64,000 bases of DNA. It comes from Fontivita pretiosa. Lineage in GTDB: Bacteria > Planctomycetota > Phycisphaerae > Tepidisphaerales > Tepidisphaeraceae. The stretch lies in NCBI RefSeq assembly GCF_050410795.1, contig NZ_CP191258.1, positions 2,852,001 to 2,916,000 of the forward strand, read 5' to 3'. How positions within the stretch are numbered: the stretch's first letter is position 1; each line of letters opens with the position of its first letter. Under the pieces are notes generated by a model that worked only from the letters and a program-made list of their open reading frames with translations, was not told where the DNA came from and made no database searches. Positions 43,169-52,971 of this stretch are shown here, piece by piece. Made by a program: the position numbers and the translations under genes.

Positions 43169-46100
43169 TCACCGCTCCTGGCGGCCTGATCGCTTCAGCG
43201 ACCACGCGCCCAACATGAACATCATGACACTCGCCGGCTCGGGAATCACGCCCGACTGCACAGCCCGCAACGCCGCCAGGTATTCACCGCCAAACATCCG
43301 GACATGCTCGGCAATGAGCGCTTCAGCGAGCGGACCCGCCTGGTTCACGTAGGCATTGTCGATCAACGCATAGTCCGTGGCGTCGATCGATCCGCTGTAG
43401 TCGAAGTCTCCATTGATCCAGCCACTGAGACTGTTGACATACCCGTTGTCGATCAGCGAGTAGTCGGTGGCGTCGATCGAGCCACTCAGGTCAGCATCCC
43501 CGAAGTAGGTGAACTTCACCAGGATCTCATTACCGGTCAGACTCTGCCCGGCGAAGCTCGTGTAGATTGGCCCGCTGCCGCCAACCTGAGCCAGGTCGTT
43601 CAGGACCACACCAAGGCCGTAGAGGAAGCTGCCGGCGGTGGTGTTCTGGACATTGGCCTGTGTCGAGCCGATGCCCGGCCCAAGCCAGTCGAACGCTCCG
43701 CCGTTCTCCAGGCCGCTCTTGATCTGAGAGCTGGTGGTCGCCAGGCTTGCAGCGTCAATGATCAGGTCGTTGTCGGCCAGGTCCCATCGCCCGGTCCAGT
43801 TCTCCGCCGTGCCGTCGATGAGAAGCGTGTTGACGCGACAGACGCCCGCGGGCGTGCCGTCGGGCACTTGTTGAGCGCGGCCAAAGATCCAGAGCGTCTG
43901 GTCGCGCAAGACACTGGTCGTCAGGTTGCCTTCCGGGCCGACGACCGTGGTGCCGTTGGCGTTGATGGCGCCGCTGCTGGCAGTGCTTTCAAAGTGCCTG
44001 GATCCCGGACCCGTGATGCTGCCAAGCCCCGTGACCGGCGCCAGGAACGCCGCCATGCTGCCCAGCGCGATATTAATCGTCCCGGCCGAGTTGTTGACTG
44101 GACCATAGAACGTCGCGGCTCCGTTCCCGACGACGGTGATGCGGCCCTGGTTGGTGATCGGCGGGAAAATATCGGTCGTCGCGCCGCTGAGAATGAAGGT
44201 GCCGGCGTTGATCAGGTTGCCCGCAAGGATCGCGCCACGCCCGGTCAACGTCCCATTGTTGGTCATCGAGCCACTGCCGAAATCGACTTCGCCTCCGAGC
44301 ATCGAGATCCGCCCGAGGTTGACCCCAAGGCCCTGGGTGAAGCGAATGGCGTTGGAGCCCGTCTGGATCTGGCCGGCGGCAAGGTTCGACGCATTTGGGC
44401 CCGAGATGATCAGCTCGCCGCCTTCGGCGCGAAGGATCCCGCTGTTGATCAGTTGGTTGGCGATTTCGCCGCTCCCCTTGATCGTGCCGGTGTTGGTGAT
44501 CGCGCCGCCGATGAGTCGCGAGCCTGGGGACTGAAGCGAAATAATCCCCGAATTGCTCAGGGGCTGTTGAAGGCTCAGCATGGAATTCGACGCGACGATC
44601 ATCTGGCTGCTCGGGTTCGTGATGGAAATGGGCGAGGTAATGACCAGCGGGCGCGAGGGATCGTCGGCGCGAATGATGCCTCCATTCTGGACGAGATTGA
44701 GCGAGATGGTTCCACCTCCGGCGATCATGCCGCCTCCGCCCGCGACGCCAGCGTTGTTGCTGATCGATCCACTGCCCAGCAACCTGCCGCCGGTCAGATG
44801 GATCTGCCCGAGGTTGTCCACGACGCCCGGAACAAGGCTGGAGGTCGCCGGCACGGTGATCGAACCGGTGTTGCTGATGCTGGCGACCGCCAATGAGCCG
44901 CGAACAGTGACGCTGCCGCGATTGGTGAGTGCGGCGGCGATTGTTCCGAAACCTTCGAGGGATGCATCATCTTCGTTGATGAGTCCCATGGCCGGTGCAA
45001 AACTGCCGCCATTCACGATCGCGGTACCTAGATTGATCAGTTGCCCGTCGAACGTGCCACTGTTGAACACGAAGGTGCCGGCGTTGCGCAATGTGCCGGT
45101 AACGGTTCCCCCGCCCTGAGTAAACTTGCCATGGAAGATTCCGCCGGGCGCGTTGCTGGCGAACGTCCCGCCCTCAGACAGCAACAGCCCGTCGAGCAGA
45201 AGCTCGTTACCATTGGACAGCACGATCGTCGCGGGGTTGACTGACAGCGAGCCGCCGTTGAACAGGTAAGTGCCCGCGGCACCGGCGGCGCCGGGGAACC
45301 CGATCAGCAACAAGCCGTTGAAGTTGTTGACTCCGGCGGTGTGCTCAAAGCTGCCGCTGAAAACCGCACCACTTGCTCCGAAGGCATTCAGCGTTCCTCC
45401 GGCAAGCTGATAACGTCCGCCCCCGATCCCCAGCGCACCGTTGGTCGTCGGAAACCCTGGCAAAATGGCCTCCAGACCGACATTGGTGGTGCCGCTGGTC
45501 TGGACAAAGCTCCCGCTGACGTTCAGGTTTTGGGCAATCAGGGTCCCGTTACTGAGCGCATAGCTTCCTTCTACGTTCAGCGCATTGCTGGATACCTGGT
45601 TCGTCCCGCCGGTCTGGATGAATTGACCGTTGGTGTTGACGGTTTGTCGTCCGAAGACCGAGAGGCTTCCACCGCTCAGCAGATAGGTTCCCGTGCCCGA
45701 GCCGAAGCTGGGTCCGATGTCCTGGTCGCCGCCGACACCATGGCTGCCTCCGGATTGGATGAACGTGCCCGCACCACTCACGCCAATGAACTCATCCCCA
45801 CTGACTGACAGGTTTCCCCCGCTGAGCGTGTAGACGCCGGTCGAGTTGGCGCCGGAGCCGAGCCGAAGTTCGTTCGTGGAACCGGAGATGCGGTGATCAC
45901 CATCGGATTGATTGAAGATGCCGGTGCCGTTCTGGCCGATCGTCACACCCCCGGAGCGCAGGCTGGCGCCGGCGCCGTTGAGGGTGTAGACTCCGCTGCC
46001 ACTGCTCTGTACTCCCAGTACCAGGGTTGACGCGTCGCAGTTGAACGTGCCGCCGGAGTGGTTGAAGCTGGCGACGCCGCTGGAGCCGATAGAAACGGTT

Positions 46101-47140
46101 GGCGACTGGAACGTAGTGAGTTGCCCAGTTCCGCTGAGATTGTATACGCCGATGGATGTAGTTCCCGAGCCGACGACGAAACTGGTGGTCGCATTATTGA
46201 AACCAGCCGAATGATTGACGGTCCCGCTGCCGTTGTTGCCAACGATGAACTGCGGACTCACGACGCTGCCGCCGCTGAGCGACCAGACGCCTCTGCCGCC
46301 GGCCCCGTTGCCGATGCGGATGCCGCTTGCGGTACTGGTGCCCACGCCGCCTGTTTGGGTGAACGTAGCGCTGCCCAGGTCGCCAACAATGATGCTTCCC
46401 GCGCTCAACACGCTGCTGAATCCGCTGCCGCTGAGGTTGTAGGCGCCGCTCGATAAAGATCCGGCGGCAATTCTCAAGACGCTGAATTGAGACATCAAAA
46501 ACGAACCGGATGAGTGTTCGACCTGCCCCAGTCCAGTGTTGGCGACGATGACGTTTCCCGAGCTGACCGTTCCACCGTTGAGGATGATGTTGCCGGTCCC
46601 TGCGTCGCCGACGATGATGCTCCCGGCGCTGAGCACGCCGGTGCCGCTGATGCTGATGGTGCCGCGGCCAAGGAACGTGCCGGTGTTCATGCCCAGCGTC
46701 AGCAGCCCGTCCACCGTGTTGGTGCCGCCCGAAAGGTTGTACAGCCCCCGATCGCTGATGCCAATCTGCTCGGTGGCGGTGCGGAGCGTGTTTGCGCCCT
46801 GGGTCAGCGTGTTGGGGCCGTTGCCGGCGATCGAGCCATCCAGGCGGAAAAACAAGAGGGTGACGGGCGGGCCGGTGTAATCGTAGATCGCGGATCGCGC
46901 GTTCAGCCCGACTGCCCCGAGTATGCCGGCATCATCGCTGGACGTGGGCACGACGCCCCCAGACCAGTTCGACGGCGTGCTCCAGTTCCCACTGGTGACG
47001 ACCCACGTGCGAACGACTCCCCACGCCTGGGGCGTGACCAGCCCGGGCGTCACCGCCAGAATGGCTGCTCCCCAGGCTCTGGCCCTGCTACGTGACTGTC
47101 GTCGCGGTTCGCCCCGATGTGCCCTTGTCTGAAGGCGCAT
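43169..47140 (-). CDS. Giant secreted beta-repeat protein with dockerin-like and PEP-CTERM domains (paralog 1)
   Basis: This 1323-residue protein has an N-terminal signal (basic MRLQTRAHRGEPRRQSRSRA, then a hydrophobic stretch). The body, residues about 45-1100, consists of autotransporter-associated, Gly/Ser/Asn-rich beta repeats such as GVYNLSGTGQLTTF and GSGTVNHSAGF, typical of a beta-helix. The C-terminal 230 residues hold a SFLYGLGVVLNDLAQVGGSG block, two dockerin-like calcium loops (GDADLSGSIDATDY and GDFDYSGSIDATDY) and a PEP-CTERM tail (VIPEPASVMMFMLGAWSL, then RSGRQER), the sorting signal cut by exosortase-type enzymes. It is probably a surface or matrix protein. GGAGG before the start supports it. 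Confidence 0.85.
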   Translation of the reverse strand: MRLQTRAHRGEPRRQSRSRARAWGAAILAVTPGLVTPQAWGVVRTWVVTSGNWSTPSNWSGGVVPTSSDDAGILGAVGLNARSAIYDYTGPPVTLLFFRLDGSIAGNGPNTLTQGANTLRTATEQIGISDRGLYNLSGGTNTVDGLLTLGMNTGTFLGRGTISISGTGVLSAGSIIVGDAGTGNIILNGGTVSSGNVIVANTGLGQVEHSSGSFLMSQFSVLRIAAGSLSSGAYNLSGSGFSSVLSAGSIIVGDLGSATFTQTGGVGTSTASGIRIGNGAGGRGVWSLSGGSVVSPQFIVGNNGSGTVNHSAGFNNATTSFVVGSGTTSIGVYNLSGTGQLTTFQSPTVSIGSSGVASFNHSGGTFNCDASTLVLGVQSSGSGVYTLNGAGASLRSGGVTIGQNGTGIFNQSDGDHRISGSTNELRLGSGANSTGVYTLSGGNLSVSGDEFIGVSGAGTFIQSGGSHGVGGDQDIGPSFGSGTGTYLLSGGSLSVFGRQTVNTNGQFIQTGGTNQVSSNALNVEGSYALSNGTLIAQNLNVSGSFVQTSGTTNVGLEAILPGFPTTNGALGIGGGRYQLAGGTLNAFGASGAVFSGSFEHTAGVNNFNGLLLIGFPGAAGAAGTYLFNGGSLSVNPATIVLSNGNELLLDGLLLSEGGTFASNAPGGIFHGKFTQGGGTVTGTLRNAGTFVFNSGTFDGQLINLGTAIVNGGSFAPAMGLINEDDASLEGFGTIAAALTNRGSVTVRGSLAVASISNTGSITVPATSSLVPGVVDNLGQIHLTGGRLLGSGSISNNAGVAGGGGMIAGGGTISLNLVQNGGIIRADDPSRPLVITSPISITNPSSQMIVASNSMLSLQQPLSNSGIISLQSPGSRLIGGAITNTGTIKGSGEIANQLINSGILRAEGGELIISGPNASNLAAGQIQTGSNAIRFTQGLGVNLGRISMLGGEVDFGSGSMTNNGTLTGRGAILAGNLINAGTFILSGATTDIFPPITNQGRITVVGNGAATFYGPVNNSAGTINIALGSMAAFLAPVTGLGSITGPGSRHFESTASSGAINANGTTVVGPEGNLTTSVLRDQTLWIFGRAQQVPDGTPAGVCRVNTLLIDGTAENWTGRWDLADNDLIIDAASLATTSSQIKSGLENGGAFDWLGPGIGSTQANVQNTTAGSFLYGLGVVLNDLAQVGGSGPIYTSFAGQSLTGNEILVKFTYFGDADLSGSIDATDYSLIDNGYVNSLSGWINGDFDYSGSIDATDYALIDNAYVNQAGPLAEALIAEHVRMFGGEYLAALRAVQSGVIPEPASVMMFMLGAWSLKRSGRQER
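43236..43520 (-). repeat. Duplicated 3' module, copy 1 (pair at 47401-47685)
   Basis: These 285 bp, coding for the dockerin-like and PEP-CTERM part, align without gaps to 47401-47685 at an offset of 4165. Blocks of 45 bases are identical (for example around 43433 and 47598), and most differences are at third codon positions. This points to recent duplication or gene conversion between the two giant genes. The 5' parts of the genes are far less alike. Confidence 0.85.
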
Positions 47141-47327
47141 GACGACCTCCTGCCCAGCCGGGCCTGTCTCAGCGCAGATCTCGAGGCCCCCACAGAGAAG
47201 TAATAGTCGATTCAGCGGTCAGACAAACATGCGAAGTAACGCATCCGTGCAAAACCGGCGCCCCGCGCCTCGCGGGGCAGACCTGCAAACCGCTGCCAGA
47301 TCGCGTGCTGTGGCGGCCCCGAGGGGC

Positions 47328-50300
47328 TCACCGCGCCCGCCCGGCCGCGCGCACCCGACGACGCAATGCCGCCGCCGCGAGTGCCACCACTGCCGCTCCC
47401 GGCTCGGGAATCACGCCCGACTGAACCGCCCGCAACGCCGCCAGGTATTCGCCGCCAAACATCCGGGCGTGCTCGGCAATCAGTGCCTCGGCCAACGGAC
47501 CGGCCTGATTCACGTACGCATTGTCGATCAGGGCATAGTCCGTTGCGTCGATGCTGCCGGAGTAGTCGAAGTCTCCATTGATCCAGCCGCTCAACGTGTT
47601 GACATACCCGTTGTCGATCAGCGAGTAGTCGGTGGCGTCGATGCTGCCGGAGAGGTCGGCGTCGCCGTGATATGTGAATTTGACCAGAACCTCGCCTACG
47701 CTCAGGGAGATCCCTGAGAACTCGCTGTAGATCGGCCCGCTGCCGCCAACCTGAGCCAAGTCGTTCAGGATCACACCCAGCCCATAAAGAAAACTTCCGG
47801 CGGCCTGGTTCTGCTGGGAGGCTGTGGAGCTCATGATGCCAGGCCCCAGCCAGTTGTACGTGCCGTTGTTTACCAGCCCACTCCTGATCTGCGTGGTGAC
47901 GTCGTTAAGAGGCGTTGCGGTCACGACCAAGTCGTTGTCGGTCAAATCGATGCGTCCATTGGTCGAGGTTGCGACGGTGCCAACGCAACTGGTTCCCAAC
48001 GTCCCGCCGCCAGCGGCGACGTTTGCGCGTCCGCCGTTGTCAGCCAACAACGTTCCTACGCGGAAATGCGTGTGCGTGATGTTGGCACTTGCAGTGGCGC
48101 GGTAGGTTCCGGCGCCACTCACCGGTCCCATCGACCCGCCGATATTGTTGATCGCCACAATCTTGCTGTTGGCTTCAGCGACCAGCGACCCGATTCCAGC
48201 GAAGCTGCCTCCCAGATCGCCAGCGAGAGTGACCTGTCCTCCGTCGCTGGCGCGGATCGTCCCGTTGTTGACGAACAGCCCTGCTGCGTTGTTGCTCGGA
48301 TCCAGGTACATTTCCTTGCCGGCGACGTCGCCGACGATCGTTCCGTTGTTGATGACGCGCATTTCGCGGAAGGAGCCGTTGCCGCGAACCGTCTGGTTGG
48401 CTCCGATCGTCAGCGTCCCGCCGCCGTCCACCTGTGCCCGTGCCGCGTCGCTCAACAGTGCGATCATGCCGACGCCTTCGAAGCTGGCGGCGCCGGTGAT
48501 GGTCAGGAAGCTGGCGTTGGCGCCCGCGTCGATGGTCAATTCGCCGTCATTGGTGAACGTCCCGAATACGTTCAGGCGCGTGTTGTTGCTCGTTGTAAGC
48601 GAGCACCCAGCCGAGAGCGTGGCATTGTTGATGTTTGCCGCGTGCCCTGGGGAGACAAGGATCTGTCCTCCGGCCGTCGTACTGTATGTTCCGCCGCTAA
48701 CCGATACGTTGTTGAGTAGCTGAAGGATCGCACCTGCGCCGTCGGCGCGGTAGGTTCCGGCGCCGATGAAATCCCCGCCGAGGTCTCCCGCCAGGGTCAC
48801 GATGCCCCCCGCCGACGCCTGGATTGTCCCGTTGTTCACGAACAATCCCGGGCTCGTGTTGCTCGCGTCCAGGTACATGTCCTTGCCGGCAACGTTGCCC
48901 AGGATCAGACCATCATTGATCACGCGCATCTCGCGGAAATGTCCATCGCCGCTGAATGTGTATCCGGAGGCGATGATGAGCGTACCGCCGCCGTCCACCC
49001 TGGCACGGCTGGCTGCGTTGCTGAGCAGGCGCGTCTGGCCGCCGCCGCTGAACGTCGTCGCGTCGGCAATTGTCAGATATGAGATGTTGCTGCCGGAACT
49101 GACCGTGAGCGTACCACCATTGTTGAACGCGCCGGACACCGTCAATCGTGAGTTATTCTCGACGCGAAAATCTGTTCCGCCAGTCAGTGTTGGACTCCAG
49201 ACGGTGGCGTTGTGTCCCGCGGGCACGCGAATGATCCCGCCCCCAGTCGTGGCGTAGTTTCCTCCGATCACCGTGACACTATTCACCAAGTGTACGAACG
49301 CGCCTGTCCCGTCGGCGCGATAGAACCCGCCGCCCGTGAAATTGCCTCCCAAGTCGCCAACCAGCGACACGAAGCTGTTGGCCAGCGCCTGGATCGTGCC
49401 GTTGTTGACGAAGAGGTTGGCGGCAGCGTTGCAGGGGTCCAGATACATGTCCTGGCCGGGCACATCCCCGATGATCGTCCCATTGTTGATGGCGCGGATT
49501 TCGCGCAGGTAACCATCGCCGCGCACTGTCTGGTTGGCTCCAATCGTCAGCATCCCGGCGCCGTCGACTTGTGCCCGTGCTGTCCCGCTCTGGAGAATAA
49601 CGGTTCCGCTGCCAGCCAGAGTGACCGGCGTGGTGATGGTGAGAAAAGCCTTGCTTGTTGCGGCGACGACATCGAGCGTCCCGTTGATCGTATAGGTACC
49701 TTCGCCGAGGTTCAGCCGCGAGTTGTTCGGCACGAGGAATTGGCTGCCGGTCGCGAGATGCATTCCGCCCAAAAGGCTGGCCGTAGACCCCGAGCGGACG
49801 CGAATCACGCCGCTTCCGCTGGTCGTGTAGGTACCTCCGGTGATCGTGACGTTGTTATACAGTTCGGTGATCGAGTCGTCCCCCATGGCCGCGATCGTCC
49901 CGTTGTTGATGAAGTCTCCGCCGAGGTCTCCGGAGAACACCACATAGCCGCCCGCGCTGGAGCGGATTGTCCCGTTGTTGACGAACAGCCCCGCTGCGGT
50001 GTTGTTCGAGTCGAGATAGATCCCGTTGCCAGCCAGCGCTGCGGTTCCGGAGTTGGCATCGATCAACCCGTTGTTGATCACCCGCGAGTTCCGCAGGGAC
50101 CCCACGCCGCGGATTACCTGCCCGGCGCCCAGTGTCAGCGTGCTGCTGGCTTCGATGACGCCCGCGCCGCCACTGCCCGGCCAGTCGAGCTGGATCGTGC
50201 CCGCTTCGCTGAGCGACAGCGGGGCGTTGATCGTCAGGAAGCTTTCTGATCCGCTGGGACTGAAGACGATCGTCCCGTTGTTGGTCATGTTGCCGGATAG

Positions 50301-51209
50301 CAACAAGCGGGCGTTGTTCCGGATTCGCAGGATTCCCGAGAGGGATTCTGGCGTGATGCTGGCCTGATGTCCGGCTTCGATGACAATCTCGCCTCCGCCG
50401 GAGGTGGAGAAGATCCCCCCGGTAATGCTGGCGTTATTGATCAGCCGCACGACCGCGCCGACACCATTGGCTTGGATATTGCCACCGAGCGAGTTGAAAT
50501 CTCCGCCGAGGTCTCCGGCAAGCGTCACCAGTGATCCGGCCAGCGCGCGGATCGTCCCCTGATTGACGAACAGCCCCGGGGCGGAGTTGTTGGCGTCGAG
50601 GTACATCTGCCCGGCGCTCTGGTAATTCTCGATCAATCCGATCGGGGAGTTAACAAAGCGGATGTTGTTCAGGGTTCCGCTCCCGCGAATCGTGCCATGG
50701 TTCGTTAAAGAGCCGCTGCCGGGGCCTTCGATTCGACCACTCGCGGGTGAACCAGTCTGATAGTTGAAATCGATCACGCCCGTGCCCGCGATGCTGGCTG
50801 CGGAATTGCTGAAACGAAGAAGCGACGTGCCGCTAACGGCGTTAAAGCTTAGCGTCCCGTCAATCATCGCGCTGCTTCCGCTGAGGTTCAACACGGAACT
50901 GTTATCGATGACCACCATGTCACCGGCATCAATCGTGAGACCGGCGGCGTTGCGAGTTTGACCGACGCCGGTGCCGAGCACGACGTTGGCGGTCGAACCG
51001 TCAATGCGGATGTCGGTGGTGGAGGTGGGGACGACGCCGCTGCTCCAGTTGCCTGGGACACCCCAGTCTCCCCCGCTAGCTGGGCCGATCCACGTCGCCT
51101 GGGAATTCACCGGCGAACAAGTCAGGCTCAGGATTGCTATCGATCCGGCTGCGGTAGGAAAGCGCTTCACCAGGCGAAGCCGACGGGCTGAGAAAATGTT
51201 GCGCGGCAT
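47328..51209 (-). CDS. Giant secreted beta-repeat protein with dockerin-like and PEP-CTERM domains (paralog 2)
   Basis: This 1293-residue protein starts MPRNIFSARRLRLVKRFPTA, then a hydrophobic signal (AGSIAILSLTCSPVNSQA). The body has five long tandem modules, each holding MYLD, FVNNGTIxA and LAGDLGGDF signatures and spaced by about 140 to 190 residues. They form a Gly/Asn-rich beta-helix. The C-terminal 210 residues are nearly the same as in paralog 1: SFLYGLGVILNDLAQVGGSG, the two calcium loops and a PEP-CTERM tail (VIPEPGAAVVALAAAAL, then RRRVRAAGRAR). The start is chosen from the signal peptide and GGGAGG upstream. Likely a cell-surface or matrix adhesin. The 187-bp gap to paralog 1 shows no clear promoter. 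Confidence 0.85.
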   Translation of the reverse strand: MPRNIFSARRLRLVKRFPTAAGSIAILSLTCSPVNSQATWIGPASGGDWGVPGNWSSGVVPTSTTDIRIDGSTANVVLGTGVGQTRNAAGLTIDAGDMVVIDNSSVLNLSGSSAMIDGTLSFNAVSGTSLLRFSNSAASIAGTGVIDFNYQTGSPASGRIEGPGSGSLTNHGTIRGSGTLNNIRFVNSPIGLIENYQSAGQMYLDANNSAPGLFVNQGTIRALAGSLVTLAGDLGGDFNSLGGNIQANGVGAVVRLINNASITGGIFSTSGGGEIVIEAGHQASITPESLSGILRIRNNARLLLSGNMTNNGTIVFSPSGSESFLTINAPLSLSEAGTIQLDWPGSGGAGVIEASSTLTLGAGQVIRGVGSLRNSRVINNGLIDANSGTAALAGNGIYLDSNNTAAGLFVNNGTIRSSAGGYVVFSGDLGGDFINNGTIAAMGDDSITELYNNVTITGGTYTTSGSGVIRVRSGSTASLLGGMHLATGSQFLVPNNSRLNLGEGTYTINGTLDVVAATSKAFLTITTPVTLAGSGTVILQSGTARAQVDGAGMLTIGANQTVRGDGYLREIRAINNGTIIGDVPGQDMYLDPCNAAANLFVNNGTIQALANSFVSLVGDLGGNFTGGGFYRADGTGAFVHLVNSVTVIGGNYATTGGGIIRVPAGHNATVWSPTLTGGTDFRVENNSRLTVSGAFNNGGTLTVSSGSNISYLTIADATTFSGGGQTRLLSNAASRARVDGGGTLIIASGYTFSGDGHFREMRVINDGLILGNVAGKDMYLDASNTSPGLFVNNGTIQASAGGIVTLAGDLGGDFIGAGTYRADGAGAILQLLNNVSVSGGTYSTTAGGQILVSPGHAANINNATLSAGCSLTTSNNTRLNVFGTFTNDGELTIDAGANASFLTITGAASFEGVGMIALLSDAARAQVDGGGTLTIGANQTVRGNGSFREMRVINNGTIVGDVAGKEMYLDPSNNAAGLFVNNGTIRASDGGQVTLAGDLGGSFAGIGSLVAEANSKIVAINNIGGSMGPVSGAGTYRATASANITHTHFRVGTLLADNGGRANVAAGGGTLGTSCVGTVATSTNGRIDLTDNDLVVTATPLNDVTTQIRSGLVNNGTYNWLGPGIMSSTASQQNQAAGSFLYGLGVILNDLAQVGGSGPIYSEFSGISLSVGEVLVKFTYHGDADLSGSIDATDYSLIDNGYVNTLSGWINGDFDYSGSIDATDYALIDNAYVNQAGPLAEALIAEHARMFGGEYLAALRAVQSGVIPEPGAAVVALAAAALRRRVRAAGRAR
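47401..47685 (-). repeat. Duplicated 3' module, copy 2 (pair at 43236-43520)
   Basis: This is the second copy of the dockerin-like and PEP-CTERM coding module, aligned without gaps at an offset of 4165 bp. Confidence 0.85.
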
Positions 51210-51224
51210 GTTCCGCCTCCCTTC

Positions 51225-51270
51225 GTAGGCGGAACCCGGTCGGCAACCGGCTGGACCAGTTTCCGCCGTA
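51225..51270 (-). ncRNA. Structured leader upstream of paralog 2 (candidate)
   Basis: On the minus strand, just before the ribosome binding site, GGCGGAA and TTCCGCC pair over seven bases (51261-51267 with 51228-51234) and enclose CCGGT-TGCCG-ACCGG (five-base arms, 51250-51236) and a small CTG-GTC-CAG hairpin. This would form a compact three-stem leader next to the start. No known riboswitch family was recognised. Confidence 0.3.
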
Positions 51271-51502
51271 GGACATGCGACGCAAACGCACCTGTTGGAT
51301 GGAGGAGGCAACTGCTCCAGTCACCCGCCAAGGCGCCTGATGTGCTCAACGTCGATGAATCACTTGATCCAACACGCTGCTCGTCCCGCGAACAATGCGT
51401 GTCGCCGCGGCTAACCCACAAATTGTAACCAATACCACCCGTCGTGTCAGCGAAAATCCGCAAAACTCTGCCGCCCGCCGCCAGCGGCTTGGAGCGAAGC
51501 GT

Positions 51503-52807
51503 TCACGCGGCGCGGTGGGGATGGTAGGTCCTGATGCAGTTACGCTGGGCGTGCTTGGCTTCGTAGAGGGCCTGGTCGGCGGCGGCCAGAAGGCTGGCCA
51601 GCGTCAGCACGTTGCCCGCCGCGCTGCGTTCGGCCACGCCCATGCTCAGCGTTGGCTGCTGTTCGAGATTGGCGATGGCGTCGGAGAAGTCCACGGCTGC
51701 GAAGGCCTGGCGGAGCTTGTGCATGACCTGCTGTGCCTGAGCCAGCGGCGTCTGCGGCAGGGCGATGACGAACTCGTCGCCGCCGTAGCGAAACGCAAGG
51801 TCGGTTCGTCTGAGCGTGATGCGGACGCAATCGGCGAAGGCCTTGAGCACGTAGTCGCCCGCGGCATGCCCGTGGGCGTCATTGACCTGCTTGAAGCGGT
51901 CCAGGTCGATCATGGCCACGGAAAGCGGATGCCCGTGTCGCTCCGCCAGTGCGACCTCGCGCTCCAGGAGCTGATCGAGGGATCGGCGGTTGTAGAGCTG
52001 GGTGAGCGGGTCGGTCATGCTGCGTTGCTCGGCGTCTTCCAGCAGACTCAGCGAGGTCAACGCGGCGTGGGCGGTGTTGACGTAGGTTTGAGCCAGTTGC
52101 CTCAGCGGCTCGGTCCAGCACTGAGCGGCCGGCAGAAGCATGTGGACCACGCATTGGGTTTTTCGCCCGATGGTGAAGGGGATGCAGTAGGCCGGGTAGG
52201 ACTCGACGGGATGGACCAGCCGCAAGGCGCGGTCGATGGCGCAGCGGGCCGGGGCGCCGTCGGGGCGAAACTGCCGAGGCAGATTCTGTCGCAGGCATGG
52301 ACACAGCGCCGTTTCCATCTCCACCGCCAGCGACTCGGCACGAAGCAAATCCTCCGGGCGGCAGGCGCGGACCTGAATCGAGGGCGAGCCGTCCGGGTCG
52401 TGGCAGAGCACAGCGACGCCGGCAAGGCCAAGCTCGGTGTAAAGGAAGTGCGCCAGGCTCTGGTGGATCTGCTGGGGCTTGCCGGCGCCCTGGACGGTCT
52501 GGGAGAACTCCAGCAGGCGATCGACGGTGTGGGTTCGGGCGGACAATGCGGTGGCGGCGCGGTCATGCTCTTCCTGAAGCCGGCACAGCGGTCGCAGCAT
52601 CCGGTATGCCGCCAACGACCATAACGCCACCACGATCACCGCCAGCAGCGCCACCGCTGCCAGTTGCGAGGAAGAAGGCAGCGCCTGCGGTGTGAGCATC
52701 GAGGTGAACAGCAGCGGTCCGGCAAGGATGCCGGCGATGCCCAGCAAGGTCAGTCGCAGCAGAGGCGATCGGCTGTTGAAGAACCCGCTCAAGGAATCTT
52801 CCTGCAA
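51503..52807 (-). CDS. Membrane diguanylate cyclase (GGDEF)
   Basis: This 434-residue protein has two N-terminal membrane helices (LLRLTLLGIAGILAGPLLFT and LAAVALLAVIVVALWSLAAY), a GAF-like sensory domain at about residues 95-260, and a C-terminal GGDEF domain. The active site reads RYGGDEFVI, and an RRTD I-site five residues before it should give product inhibition. It makes c-di-GMP from two GTP, which usually favours sessile life. It lies between the giant surface protein genes and the sigma-54 activator and is divergent from the latter. The ligand of the sensory part is unknown. Confidence 0.92.
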   Translation of the reverse strand: MQEDSLSGFFNSRSPLLRLTLLGIAGILAGPLLFTSMLTPQALPSSSQLAAVALLAVIVVALWSLAAYRMLRPLCRLQEEHDRAATALSARTHTVDRLLEFSQTVQGAGKPQQIHQSLAHFLYTELGLAGVAVLCHDPDGSPSIQVRACRPEDLLRAESLAVEMETALCPCLRQNLPRQFRPDGAPARCAIDRALRLVHPVESYPAYCIPFTIGRKTQCVVHMLLPAAQCWTEPLRQLAQTYVNTAHAALTSLSLLEDAEQRSMTDPLTQLYNRRSLDQLLEREVALAERHGHPLSVAMIDLDRFKQVNDAHGHAAGDYVLKAFADCVRITLRRTDLAFRYGGDEFVIALPQTPLAQAQQVMHKLRQAFAAVDFSDAIANLEQQPTLSMGVAERSAAGNVLTLASLLAAADQALYEAKHAQRNCIRTYHPHRAA

Positions 52808-52971
52808 GCGCGACGGCAGGTCGGCGCGACCGTCACAGACCCGTTAAACACTATCGACCGGATGCTCGACGGGCTGAAATCCCCAAGAAAAGCGGACTCG
52901 ACGATCTCTTGAATCCCTGCAATCCTTAATCCAAAACTTCGATTGATTAGCTTCTGCGCGGTGCTTAGATT

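Noticed and set aside
43304..47095. Many plus-strand open frames across the giant protein genes
   Set aside because: They are antisense to repeat-coding sequence and share no features with known proteins.
47255..47300. Minus-strand TGGCAGCGGTTTGCA before paralog 1, resembling a sigma-54 promoter
   Set aside because: The GG and GC elements are nine bases apart instead of ten, and this spacing is strict for sigma-54.
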